Positions 1 through 10,918 of a DNA stretch of 64,000 nt are shown in pieces; the first letter of the stretch is position 1, and every line of letters starts with the position of its first letter. The position numbers and the translations under genes are program-made. The stretch lies in assembly GCA_036971715.1 (NCBI GenBank), contig JAVHJL010000001.1:3348001-3412000 (forward strand), in the 5' to 3' direction. The notes under the pieces are model-generated. The model did not search any database and had not been told where the DNA came from. It saw only the letters and a list, made by a program, of their open reading frames with translations. Source of the stretch: Arthrobotrys musiformis (Eukaryota; Ascomycota; Orbiliomycetes; Orbiliales; Orbiliaceae).

Positions 1-144
1 GGTCATCGACACGAGGTCGCCCGCCAAAACTTTTTTTCTCTTCCTTTCTCGCTTCTTTTTTGCGACAGGGTCTCTTCTATTTTCGAAAACTCATCAACTA
101 CTCGATTGATTTCACGGGAATAATATCGACATTCACTATTTACA

Positions 145-1578
145 ATGGCTGCTGTTGTCGCCGCACCGAAGGCGCAGACGTCGAGGAAGGGCAAGAAGGC
201 CTGGCGCAAGAATGTCGATATCACAGAAGTCACCACGGGTCTCGACCAGGTCCGCACCGAAATCATCCAAGGGTACAACTAAACCAATCTTCTACTACTC
301 ATCCAGTCGTAATTATGATTCATAGCTAAATCCTCAAAAAAATAATTTAGTGGTATCATCGCCGAAAAGGCCGACGCAGACCTCTTCACAGTCGATACCA
401 CCGGCTCGACCAATATCCGCCAAAAACACTTTCGCGAAGTTAAGCCGTTAAAGGTCGATGAGATTCTTAACGCTAGAAGTTCTGTGCCTGCACTTATAAA
501 CCCAAAGAAGCGGGCGGGTCCCAGTGGGATAGAACTTGGCGATGGTATACTGCCGGTTAAGAAGCATAGGAAGAATGGGGTGTCGCATAAAGATCTAGAG
601 AGGCTGCGAAGGATCGCATATGGTGGCGAAGATGCTAAGGACGGCGTCAAGACGGCTAAGGCTTCCGAGGGCCAGGATTTATACGATCCATGGGGCGATA
701 TCGTACCTGATGCAGAGGGAACAGCGGCCAAGATGGATAAACTTACATTCGTCGAAAAGCCAAAGAAGCTGGCTGCACCGGCAACGATCAAACATGCACC
801 GATCGGAATTACAAAAGAGGGCGAGGAGGCTGTACCTGCAGTGAGACTTCCGGACCCGGGTATCTCCTACAACCCAGATTTCCAGACATGGGACGACTTG
901 CTTTCGCGGGAAGGCGAGAAGGAAATAGAATTGGAAAAGAAGAGAATAGAGTATGCGGAACAGGAAAAGAAAATCCTCGCACTCGCAGATATCGAGGATG
1001 AAGACGAAGAGGAGGAAGAAAGTGAAGAAGAAGAATCAGATGAAGAAGGCGAAGAGGGAGAAGGCAAGGCTGTTAAGAAAAAGCCACAGAGAAAAACACC
1101 GGCGCAGAGGAACAAAGTTAAGAGAAGAAAGGAAGCGGAACGCTTAGCAAGACACCAGGCCAAAACCGAGGTTCAAAAGCAACAGCTACAGTCTCTGAAG
1201 GAATTAAGAAAGAACTTGGGCGTCACTTTGAAGGAGAGGGCGGTTGCGAAACGAACAGCGCTGACACCCGCCAAGCGTCTGGTCAGGCGGAGAAAGTTCG
1301 ACAAGTCGCTGTGGGTTTTCATTTCTTAAACTAAAATTTTTCGATTCTCTACTAATAATAGCTTATGATATAGGATGCCACAAGCCCCACTTGAGCTACA
1401 ATTACCGGAGGAATTAGCAGACTCGCTAAGAAGGCTAAAACCTGAGGGGAACCTGTTGCGGGATAGATACAGGAACTTGCGTGAACGTGGTGTAATCGAA
1501 ACGAGAGCCAACACCCAGCAAAAGAAAGCGAAGAAGAAGATCACAGAGAAGTGGAGCTACAAGGACTGGAAACCTTAG
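145..1578 (+). CDS. NOP53: Ribosome biogenesis protein NOP53 (GLTSCR2 family)
   Basis: A nucleolar 60S pre-ribosome factor. In yeast, Nop53 recruits the Mtr4-exosome for 3' processing of 5.8S/ITS2 RNA. I read three exons, 145-272, 351-1310 and 1374-1578, giving about 430 residues. The joints restore an uninterrupted frame: intron 1 falls inside the Gly-Gly after IIQ, and intron 2 splits the Leu codon after DKS. The start is the first ATG, directly followed by MAAVVAAPKAQTSRKGKKAW, the basic N-terminus usual for the family. The family block INPKKR is near residue 90. An acidic Asp/Glu run lies at about residues 258-283, followed by a Lys/Arg-rich segment. The protein ends in the conserved-looking EKWSYKDWKP. 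It converges on ESF1, another nucleolar factor, with about 220 bp between the stops. Family assignment is strong; exact splice sites are inferred. Confidence 0.9.
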
Positions 1579-1796
1579 TGGATTTGATTACTTTTACCTT
1601 TCGCTGTATATTATATCATATCTTGCAACTTATGGCAATTGCGACTTTTTATAATTCACTGGCCGGGATGGTCTTGAGGGACGCTTTAGCAATCACTGAA
1701 CTGGGTTCCGATAACTTTTGTATTACCAAATACCTGGTATAACAAGTAATCCTCAAACGCCATATAGTACAATGTCTTACATAGATACATATACTT

Positions 1797-3890
1797 CTAC
1801 TTACGTCGCTTCTTTTTACCATCCGAAGGCTCGTCGTTGGCTCTTCTCTTCCTCCTCTCCTCCATAACCTTCTCCATTGCCTGTGTTTTCTTGTATCTCG
1901 GGTTTGTAGGATCAATAGCAAATTCGGTCTTTTCGTAGATGGCTGCGAATCTGGAATCGTTCACGTCCATCTTGTAGTCGTCTTGCAATCCCTCAGCCTC
2001 CTTCACGCCCTTCTTTTTGGCCATTCTCTTCGCAGCCTTGCCCTTCAATTTTGCGAGTTTCTCCCGTTTCAAGATGTCGTTCATGTTAAAGTGCTGGAGT
2101 TCCGACGTCTTGTCGTTAGCCATTAGAGCCTCGAGTTCCTCCCGCTTAGCGGCTTGTTCGGCGGCAGTCTTCTCCTTCTCCTCTCGCCGCTTCTGCTTCT
2201 TTGCTTTCTTTGAGTCGGCGTTAAACTTCTCCGGGTTTTCGAAGAAGGGGTCATCGAACCCTAGTTCTTCGCCCTGGTTTTCCTCCTCGTCAGAAGCAGG
2301 AGCCTCGAGTTTCTCGCCGTTGGCCTCCGCACGCTTCTCTTTCATTTTCTCTTTCCTAGCTTTCTTCCTATCCCTTTCTTTCCTGACATACTTCTCCATT
2401 GTCGTCTCATCTCTTTCAAATATATCTTTCTTCTTTCCATCCTCTGCTGCTAGTGCAGCCGAAAATGTAACTTCCATATCCCCAACGGGCTTCTTCTCCC
2501 CCTTCTCAGCCTTTTCAGAGCTTGGTCCCAAATTCAAAAGCTTCCTGTATGCATCCTTTGCTTCTTCCCCCTCTTCGTCACTGTCGCTAGCCAAATACGC
2601 CTGTAGATCCATTTCCTCTACTTCTCTCCGACTGAAAGCTTCCTTTACCGCTGCTTTTCTTGTGGCATCTTCCTGATCCCATGTAAGCTTCACTTTAGAA
2701 TGTTGCAAAGCATCCGTACTGAACTCCACGGGTTTGTACTTCTTCGGCGTCTCACTGCACTCGTCTCTCGGCCGATCATCGAAGTCTGTACCATCGGGCA
2801 CGAATCTGAGATCGAAAAAGTTGGCTGTGCTAGCGAATTCCGCCCCATCGCATTCGGTATATATGGCGTTCGCAGTGGTCGGGGTATCGCAAGTTACGAT
2901 GGCGTAAAAGTACCGTAATCGTTCCAGTTGGTATCTTCGTAGCGCGGCGGAGTCAAATTCTTCGCCCGTGTCCTCTTTTACGAGGGTTGCTTCCGTGATT
3001 TCCTCCTGGTCGTCTAGTTCGACCTCCTTCTTTGACTTTGACTTCTTTTTCACACCGGGTGTGGATGATAGACCGAATACTTCTTTCGGCGGGCCTTCCA
3101 TCTCCTCGCGTTCCATTCGTTCCTTCCCGAACTCGGATGGATAGATCGAAACATTCATAATCTTCCCGCCGATAGGGACGAAGCTCGATAACACGACGAA
3201 TAAATCTGTGGCGTTGATATGATCCCAATCGAGGTTCACCACCGCTATGCGAGAGGAGATATCACCGAGCGGTACCGTCTCCGCTTCCTGAGCTGCCGCC
3301 TCCGCGTCTTCGGCTTCAGAAGTGACTACTGATTCGTCGTCTGAGTCATCGTCAGATGACGAAGCATCGGAGAGGAGACCCTCCCCGCGAGCTGGATCGT
3401 ATCTAGGCGCTTCTTCTTCATCCTCTTCCTCTTCCTCTTCCTCTTCATCAGACGAAGCAGACGCAACTTCTAGCGTCTTCTTTTTCCTTCCTTTCTTCCC
3501 TTCCTCATCGTCATCAAGCTTCACCCCATCTTCATCGCCATCACCCTCCTCATCTTCAAAAGTATACAACCGCCTAATCTCCTCTCTCCGTTTATCCACC
3601 GGCAACCGTCGACCGTACCGATCAACCTTGGCCTTTCGCGCAAAGTCATCGTCTTCAAGGACCTTTTTGAAACGGGAGTCGATGGTAACGGTTCTATCGC
3701 GCTTTTTGGGAAGTGCGAAGCGTGGATCGGAGTGCACGGTTGAGAAACGAGGGTCTCCTGCCGAAAAATATTAGTTTTTAACACTTATGAGAGCAGTGGA
3801 GGGTGCCATACTAGTCAGAGGTACAATCGGCTCCGTTCGTTTCGGCCGACTGCCATTGGACTTGGATTTCTTGCTATCTTCTTTCCCCAT
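1797..3890 (-). CDS. ESF1: Pre-rRNA processing protein ESF1
   Basis: A nucleolar factor needed for early 18S pre-rRNA processing in the SSU processome. Two exons: 3812-3890, and 1797-3757 joined across a 54-bp intron. The splice makes an Arg codon and yields the family signature DPRFSTVHSDPRFALPKK. This decides both the start (MGKEDSKKSKSNG at 3890) and the joint. The product is about 679 residues. After the signature come acidic serine-rich stretches, then an RRM-like region at about residues 190-260 (IAVVNLDWDHINATDLF). Alternating Lys/Glu-rich coiled segments follow. The C-terminal NUC153-type motif is near residues 620-655 (DSRFAAIYEKTEFAIDPTNP), with a basic tail. The large open frame opposite 2017-2676 is a compositional shadow of the Lys/Glu codons. 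Confidence 0.95.
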
Positions 3891-4186
3891 TGTGCGGGTT
3901 GGTGATTGGTAACGTGAGAAAAAAGCTATAATAGCTACTCGATACTCCGGCGCAAATAAGAGGACTAAAGTGTCGAGACTTTGGCGGGTCGCACAGAATA
4001 GCTCCAGAAATTTTTTTGTGAGAAGCGATGCGACAAACAAGGCAACTCGTCACGAGTTCCGAACTTGGCTTAAAAAAGAAACGACAGAAAATCCCACAAA
4101 CTCAACACCAAAAAAAAAACTTTTTATCCCGAACCCCGGTAAAAATTTTATCACGACTAAACCTTTTAAGGACCTCAGACCCGCGC
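3891..4186. other. Intergenic: ESF1 upstream region
   Basis: Upstream DNA of ESF1, A-rich toward the 5S gene. The open frames here are short and show no family likeness. No other feature was seen. Confidence 0.5.
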
Positions 4187-4199
4187 AAAAAAAAAAAAA
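4187..4199 (-). terminator. Pol III T-run terminator of the 5S gene
   Basis: Thirteen A on the + strand, hence thirteen T on the transcribed strand, begin two bases after the predicted 3' end of the 5S RNA. A run of four or more T is the standard RNA polymerase III stop. Confidence 0.8.
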
Positions 4200-4201
4200 G
4201 G

Positions 4202-4320
4202 ACCTGCGTTAGACGCGATTCGCATATGGTCACCCACTATACTACTGAGCGCCCGCTTGGGGGCTTGAGTAAGGCAGAGCGGACGGGATACCCTTTAGTC
4301 CACCAGCTTTGAACGCAGAT
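4202..4320 (-). rRNA. 5S ribosomal RNA (dispersed, diverged copy)
   Basis: A 119-nt segment read on the minus strand matches the fungal 5S consensus in its most constrained parts: TCCCGTCCGCTC in the first half, and AGTAGT...GTGGGTGACCA...GCGAATC in the second. The 5' end (ATCTGCGTT) pairs with the 3' end (AACGCAGGT) over nine pairs, eight Watson-Crick and one U-G, forming helix I. The helix sequence itself differs from the common ascomycete ACATACGAC/GTTGTATGT. A second helix (GCUGGUGG with CCCCCAAGC, one bulged A, one mismatch) can also form. A TATA-like box upstream and a T-run directly downstream complete a Pol III unit. Dispersed single 5S genes are normal in filamentous ascomycetes. A recent pseudogene cannot be excluded, but the paired changes argue for a functional variant. 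Confidence 0.85.
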
Positions 4321-4347
4321 ATCAGTGTGATTTGACAGTGAATATGT

Positions 4348-4353
4348 ATTATA
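4348..4353 (-). promoter_or_regulatory. TATA-like box of the 5S gene
   Basis: TATAAT on the minus strand, 28 to 33 bases before the predicted 5S start. A TATA box near -29 is required for Neurospora 5S transcription, so the position fits. The function here is inferred. Confidence 0.5.
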
Positions 4354-5571
4354 AACTTCAGCCTTTGCATTCCATATCCAATGCGGATTACTGTTACAAT
4401 GGCCTAGATTGTCGAGAAATTCGGTAGCGTTAACTTGTATAGTCGCGGTGTATGTAGTCGTTCTAGAAAAAGAACGGCGAAGGCAGGTTCCTGAGTTGGA
4501 ATTATGGAAGGGACTGGCTCGATTCATTGGGGGCCAAGCCCTTCCACATAATGCATACTTAGGTAATGGCCCATAGACTATATTTGATTTTAAGCTGGTA
4601 TTTTCAGAGGGTAGTGTTGCGCAGGTACTAAATGTGCACAGTTGCATCGAAATCGAATTTGTGGGTAACGTTTTATACCTGCGCTCCGGTTTACTCGTGT
4701 AGTAGGCCGACTCCTAATTGTTAGATTTAAGTTCAGAAAATATTAAATACTACACTAGGAGGTAATGATATTAGTATATTAATAATACATAGGTTAAGCT
4801 TGAGCTCAGGTCGTGTCCGCGAGACCAGGTCATGTGTATTTTCAGAAAATAACACTATCACGGGGCCGCGCATCTAAATTTATAAACCCCAAGGTAAAAT
4901 CTAGACATACGCACTTCGAGATAAACTAATTGAAACACTCATGTCACAACCGGTCATTCGATTTATGTATGTATAAAAGAAATTCACAGATAGAATGTAA
5001 AAATTGATTTTATAACCCTTGGGTCAATTGATTCAGTCAAACTTTTTATATAAATATCGTACACTATATACAGCGGATGGCCTCGCAAGTAAGCTCCGGC
5101 CTCTAGCTCTATCAACAGCGAAAAAAAAAGCAACCCATACCCATGACCCCCAACAATATATTGTATATACATTTAAATATGGATATTCTCCCAAGCACCG
5201 CCAGCCTTTAGTCGATTTATCTTCTTTGGGCTGGCGGGATAAAGGGAAACAAGAAGAAAAAATATATCCAACTGAAAGAAACAACGCCGTAGATATGAGT
5301 TTTATATATTCAAATATGAACGGACGAGAAATTAAAAAATAAATTTCCCGCCATAACGCAGTCGAGAGCACCGGCCATTCCGTATCTCGGCAGATACTAT
5401 GCCCTCCAAGGAGTTGCGGTGGCTGCGGCTGTGACTGTAGAAAATTTCAGATTGGGGACCCGAATGTTTCCCTCGAAACTCGCTAAGAAGAATAAGCAGA
5501 GACAATTCCAAAAGAAAAATTGCGAAATGTAGAGTATACCAAAGGTAGAGTGGTAGAGAGAATCCGAATCC
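4354..5571. other. Intergenic between the 5S gene and the RPO41 3' end
   Basis: AT-rich in the second half. Open frames such as minus 4237-4647 overlap the 5S gene and resemble no family. Presumably holds the RPO41 3' UTR near 5500. No other element recognised. Confidence 0.5.
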
Positions 5572-8500
5572 TTACGAGAAGAAATATTTACTATTCTTCA
5601 GTCTGGAAACATCAAAATCTCCTTTGGGAGGGACTGCTGGGAATTCGAGATCCACCCATACGTGAACCCTTCCGGACGACGCCGCCGTCTTCTTTTTCGC
5701 TGCTGGTTTGGCCGCCTTGCCAGCGCCTTCCGCTGCGAGGCTCTCTTCAAGACCTTCTTCAAGGCCCTCTTCCATGTTCCCTTCTTTCTCCGGTTTCAAA
5801 AGGCGACCGTCCAACTCAAATTGGGTCTCACCCCCGGAAAGTTCCTCTCCGAAAGCGGCACTGTCGACTTTATCAAAATCATGGTCGGGCGTAAGACCAA
5901 AGGATCTATAGATGGAGCCGGCGGTGATCATTTCCTCGCCCTTGGCTCTTTCCTCTGGATCCTCACTAGCACATAGCCTGTCCCGTTCGATTTCCCTCAT
6001 AAGATCGTCGACGGCAGTTATAGCCACCTTGACTTTCTTCCCTGTGGCAACCTTTCCTTCTGCAGCCAGCTTCAATTTTCCAATCTCAGGAGCAATTTCC
6101 TTACGATGCTTATTGATCGCCTTTGCAGCAGGGTGATTGGACGGAACGACAACCAGCGTCTTGTGCTTCTTGTATCGGAGAACGAATTCGTCGCGAAGTT
6201 TGGCTACGAGATCCTCCGAGTGAAGCTCAACGAACGCATCACGGAGGACACGGCTCATAGTGTCAACGTCAGAAGCGTGCGTCCAGAAAGAATCGTGGAC
6301 AGCGGCAAATGTAAGCCCAGCCTGCTTCGAGGCCATCGCAGAGAGCAACATGTGGGTCGCATCGAGGGAATGGATGTAATTAGGAGGGAAAGCAGCCATC
6401 TGTCTCCGCGAATTGACTTGGTTGATGATGGAAGTATCGACAATAGTAATTTGTTGTAAGTTGGTCTTGACGGCAACGGTTGCGTCATGGCGATAAGGTT
6501 GAACAACAGGTAATCCAAGTGGAGTGGTCCAGACTACCGAAGTCATAAACTCTGCTTTCCCTCTTTCCTTTGTATGCGCTTGTCGACCTGTCGTCGGGAT
6601 CACCCCAGTGTAATGCTCAGCGAATGAGGCGTACTGAGTAGGACTGACAGATCGACTGATACGCTTCGCACATTCACCAAACCACTTCTGGATCAAGTGG
6701 GCGCCAGTGAACATGGATTGCAATGAGGTAAAGATCTTCTTTGTGAGATAGATCGAGAGCTTGTCAATTTTCTCCCTATTCCAAACACCCTTCTCCATCA
6801 ATCTGGATTTAACCTGGTTCTTTGCTCCGATGAATGTCACACCATACACGTTCGTCATGACGGTTTGCTTGACCACTTTTCTGTTGATATGGCCGAGAAG
6901 CTCCTTCGCAAGCTCATTGCCGTTTTTGGCGTCTTCCGCAACTGCTTGATTAACCAGATCGGCGACACCAGTGTAAACGTCCTGTGGTTTATCCGCTGGC
7001 TCCAAGTTGACCTGCCTAGCTCCAACTATATCACCTCCCAAAGCAGCATAATGCTGCAAACCGTTACAGGTTCCGTCTTGGTGAACTGGCATGTTGGACT
7101 CGAACTTAATGGGATCCTCCGAGGTCATAGCTGCTTCAAGTTCCATACAAGTAGCAAGCATTTGCCATGGATCTTCTGATTCTAACCACCATCGTTTGCC
7201 CTAGAAAGTGACAAAAGTTTAGTACGGGATTCAGTAAAGCTACTCAGGGAAGAGCCACACATACCCCAAGGGGATCTCTTGCTGAGTCAAATACATCTTC
7301 CATATGTGCATCTGCCCACTCTTCTCTAGCTATGAGACTAGCTTTGTCGTAACCTCCAAGATTAGATAAATGGATCTTCAGCCATCGTAGCCCACCTTCC
7401 CCTAATGGCTTTTTCTCCGAGAATTTTAAAAGCCCACGACATAAATCGTTACCCAGATGGTTCAAATGAGGTGGCATGGCGTAAGCACGGCCTCTGAAGT
7501 CCACGTTATGGGGAAAGTAGAAAACCTCGTTGTAAAACTATGACGTTTGGTAAATAGTTAGTAAATTTTGCTCTAGACAAACTTTGAATAAAAATACGTA
7601 CGGCTCTGGCGATCTCTAGTTTGAAGTTAACATCACATCGTTGACTGTGGTGGTTCTTTCGGAGCAATGCCATTTCCTGGTAGGCAATTTTGAAAGCGGC
7701 TTTGGCCGCAGCATCGGCATTTGGTTCAGGCATCTCTGGCATACCAACGTCCTTTTCAAATGTAGGGGGTATGTCCGCAAACTTTTCTCCAGTGTTCCAA
7801 ACCTGCAGGATGACATCGAAAACCCTTTGGTTGATAGTCCACGCGGTCGAGCCAAGGACATCTAAGCCGGTGAAAAGGCGATCGAGGTTCCCGTGTTTAG
7901 ATGCTTCTTTCACATACATAGCCTGCTCGAGCGAATCTTTTACTCGGACCATACGGGTTGGCGTAAAGTAATACGCTCCATCATTCCAAGCACACCATGG
8001 GCGTGGCTTGGCTATCATAGGCAACTGTTTTGCAAGTGTCGTACCCTTAAGCGGCTCCGTCATGAGCTTCTTTGAGAATTCATCGTGAAGTCTGATGACT
8101 CCAATTTTCTTCCCGCCAACAAACTGATACCCGTGAACGAGGGCAGGCTGTTCTATAGCCAAATCCTTATTCATGTTTTTGAGAACCTTTTTATTTGTGG
8201 GCTTGACCTTGATCTTCGCGACTTGGAATAGCAACGATACCAACACCGAGCCGACCTTTGCCCGAACAGGTTGTGACCAGCGCTCATTTAAAAGCAAGCC
8301 AGTGCCATCCTTTTCCATCTCAGCTCTTCGGTTTTGGCGGTATATCAACATGGCAAGATCCTTTTCGTTTTTGACCTCTGCTAGTTGTTTTTGGAGGGCT
8401 TTTTTCTTGTAGTACCCGGGCTCCCCAGCCTTCGTTTCGAAAGCCTTTTGGAGCTGTTCCGAGATATACTCATGCTCAACGTTCCTGCCAACCGCTATAA

Positions 8501-10170
8501 TGGACGCTGAAGCCTTCATTGCAGTCGAATCATGCCATCCTGAAGATAGTTTAATAATCGTCGTGATAGTAATCCCGGCCAACTTCTCTGGGGAAAGAAG
8601 GCGTAAGTAAGGTCCGTATTGGCATCTCTCGAAATTCTCAGCCTTGCCAGAGTCCGCCTCGGCTTGCTCAACGTGCTTTAACTCCTCCTTGATCAAGGGG
8701 ACCATCCCTAGCAGCCATCGATGTAGAAGCGGGTTGATAGCGGGATTGTGTACTTTTGAGCCCAAAGTGTCCGAGGCTTCCGCGTCCGCGCGCCATCGGT
8801 TTATTGCGGCATCGTAGGCGTCCTGTTCAAGCACTCGCTGACGTTCAATAGTATACTGAAGCCTCTCCTCCTCGGATTTGAAGACGGGTTGAAATTTCTC
8901 CACGCTGTGGTCGGCAAAAGATTGTAATGACTGCTTAACGGCTGCTAATGAGGATCCTTTGACTTGGGTTTCTAAAACTTCTGCCAACTCGGGCTTTGTG
9001 TAGCCGGTCAAGATGGAATATTGCTCCGGATGGAGGTCCTTTTGTGTAATTTTATGCGCCTATAATCATCATCGTATGTAAAATTAGCAACGGTTCAGAG
9101 GAGCTAGCGCTTGATAGCAGTAGGAGGAAATATCTTACTATTTTTATAGCATCAATCGCGGACAGAGGCATATGGCGTAGGACATCTCCAAGCAAGACAT
9201 CCTTTCTCCTTTCCCATTTGAAGATGATATTTCCAATTTCCTGCTTTTTATCTCGTGGCGACCGATTGCTAAGAGCGACAGCCTCCAATAGAATCGCAAA
9301 TGTGATGTCGTCCCCATCTATTCCATACATTGCAGCCATGTGATTATTGTACCAGTCTTCGATCTTCTGGATACTATGATCCCGGATCTCCTCGACATTG
9401 AAGCTTGTTGCTACGACCGGCTCGTTATCCGGGCCTAACTCTGGTTCGGATTTCTGTGATTTTCCCAACTTCTCAACTGCGTCCTTCGCCCGGGCTAAGT
9501 AGCCTCGAAGAAATATGTTGTGGTTTGCTAGCATATCCCGGTTCTCGGCTGCGTTCGAATCCACTATGCTTGTGCAAGCTACGAAATCATGATGAAGACG
9601 GTCAAGCATGAGCTCTGCCCGTTCAAGCCTTCCCATTTTCACACAGGCAACGAACGACGTGAAAACATCCTCCTTGTGGGTTCCTGTGCCGATTTTGAAG
9701 GGGTCAACTGTGCCCCGGGAAGTTTCATATGGTCTTGCATGCATAGGTAATTCCGGTGTCTGTAGTTTGAAAAAAGATGAAGGATCGTGCAGCCGAAGCC
9801 ATGAGAAATCTGGTGGTGGTTCATCTGTAGGGGCTTTCGTTTCGGGGTTGGAGGCTTTACTATCAGGCTTGGTCGATGGGTAGAATGGGAAATCGCCTTG
9901 GGCATTTTCGACAGAACTCAGGTCTGCTGATGTGCTATAATGCCGCTCAGACGATACTGCGAGCCGGTCCGTCTTCTTGGACGATGTCGAGGGAGTTGAG
10001 GATCCCGGTGTAACCGGATGTGCATTGAACACTGGACCAGTGGTCGAGAAAAGGCGGGATGGAGGGGCAGCAGAGAGGGAGGGCAGCCATCTGGGTGATC
10101 TAGTGATGGCATACTGTTGGATTGTCGACCGGAGAGGGAACTGCCGCCGGCCACATCGTCGTACAAGCAT
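5572..10170 (-). CDS. RPO41: Mitochondrial DNA-directed RNA polymerase RPO41
   Basis: A single-subunit, T7-like polymerase that transcribes mitochondrial DNA. Four exons: 9139-10170, 7602-9059, 7265-7537 and 5572-7200, all joined at phase 0 by introns of 64-79 bp, giving about 1463 residues (yeast about 1350). The N-terminus (MLVRRCGRRQFPLRS) is Arg-rich and lacks acids, as expected of a mitochondrial presequence. Catalytic motifs are intact. NVDFRGRAY precedes the palm. Motif A is HQDGTCNGLQHY with Asp at about residue 963. Motif B is RKVVKQTVMTNVYG with Lys at about 1032 and Tyr at about 1040. Motif C is AAVHDSFWTH with Asp at about 1224. The C-terminal foot is DFDVSRLKNSKYFFS. Between motif C and the foot lies a roughly 150-residue Lys/Glu-rich stretch. 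The gene is divergent from IML1 across about 750 bp. Confidence 0.97.
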
Positions 10171-10918
10171 GTTTCCGTCGAATGGGACTGCTTAACCACG
10201 ATATTGGCGTGGAGCTGTGGGTTTTCGAGGTCGTATAAAATTTCTGCTCCGCCTATTTCTACAGGAAGCTGTGGGGTGGCGGGACGGCAAAATTTGCTAG
10301 GTAGAAGAAGGATATGATATCAATGACAACCAAACAGGAGACAAAAGATGGAAAGAATATGACGATGAAAGAAATAAAGCCGTCGCCGATTGGTGTCCCC
10401 GTCTGAGAAGCCAGACAGAACAGCAGCAGAAAGAGAACGAAGAATACGAAGAGAGGTTGAAGTTGGAAAGAATGGCAGACGACCGGTTTCTCTTTCAAAA
10501 GTAGCGGTTGCAGGCGAGACAGACGAACAGAAAAAAAAAAAAAATTTCGAGTCGAACAAACTTACTCGCTGAAACCAACCAACCCACAAGTTTGCGCCCA
10601 ATCGATAAGGTTGCTTAGTTAGGCTGCATGAACCTGGTCAGTCAGGCCGGGACCCACTCTGCTCCAGCCAGTCGCGAACTCCTTCTTCTTCCCGGGCAAG
10701 CTTGAGCTCTGATCATTCAATCAAGCAGGTGGGTGCATATTTCGGTTTTCCTGGTGGAATCCCCGACACGGACGTTGATTCCAACATATCGCGACCACTT
10801 TCCACACGACTTCACTCTGCCTGGGTACCAAGTATCCGAGTGCGCCGGAACCAGATTCGAGTACAGAAACACCATGTCGTAGGGCGGCGCGGTCAGCCAC
10901 AGCGGCGATTCAATACAC
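10171..10918. promoter_or_regulatory. Divergent RPO41/IML1 upstream region
   Basis: About 750 bp between the two divergent start codons, containing both promoters and 5' UTRs. A two-codon upstream ORF (ATG at 10874, Met-Ser-stop) lies 45 bp before the IML1 start and could lower IML1 translation. No factor-binding site is claimed. Confidence 0.6.

Noticed and set aside
2017..2676. 219-codon plus-strand frame rich in Ser and Phe
   Set aside because: Antisense shadow of the Lys/Glu-rich ESF1 coding region.
4237..4647. 136-codon minus-strand frame
   Set aside because: It overlaps the 5S rRNA gene and has no family likeness, so it is a chance frame.
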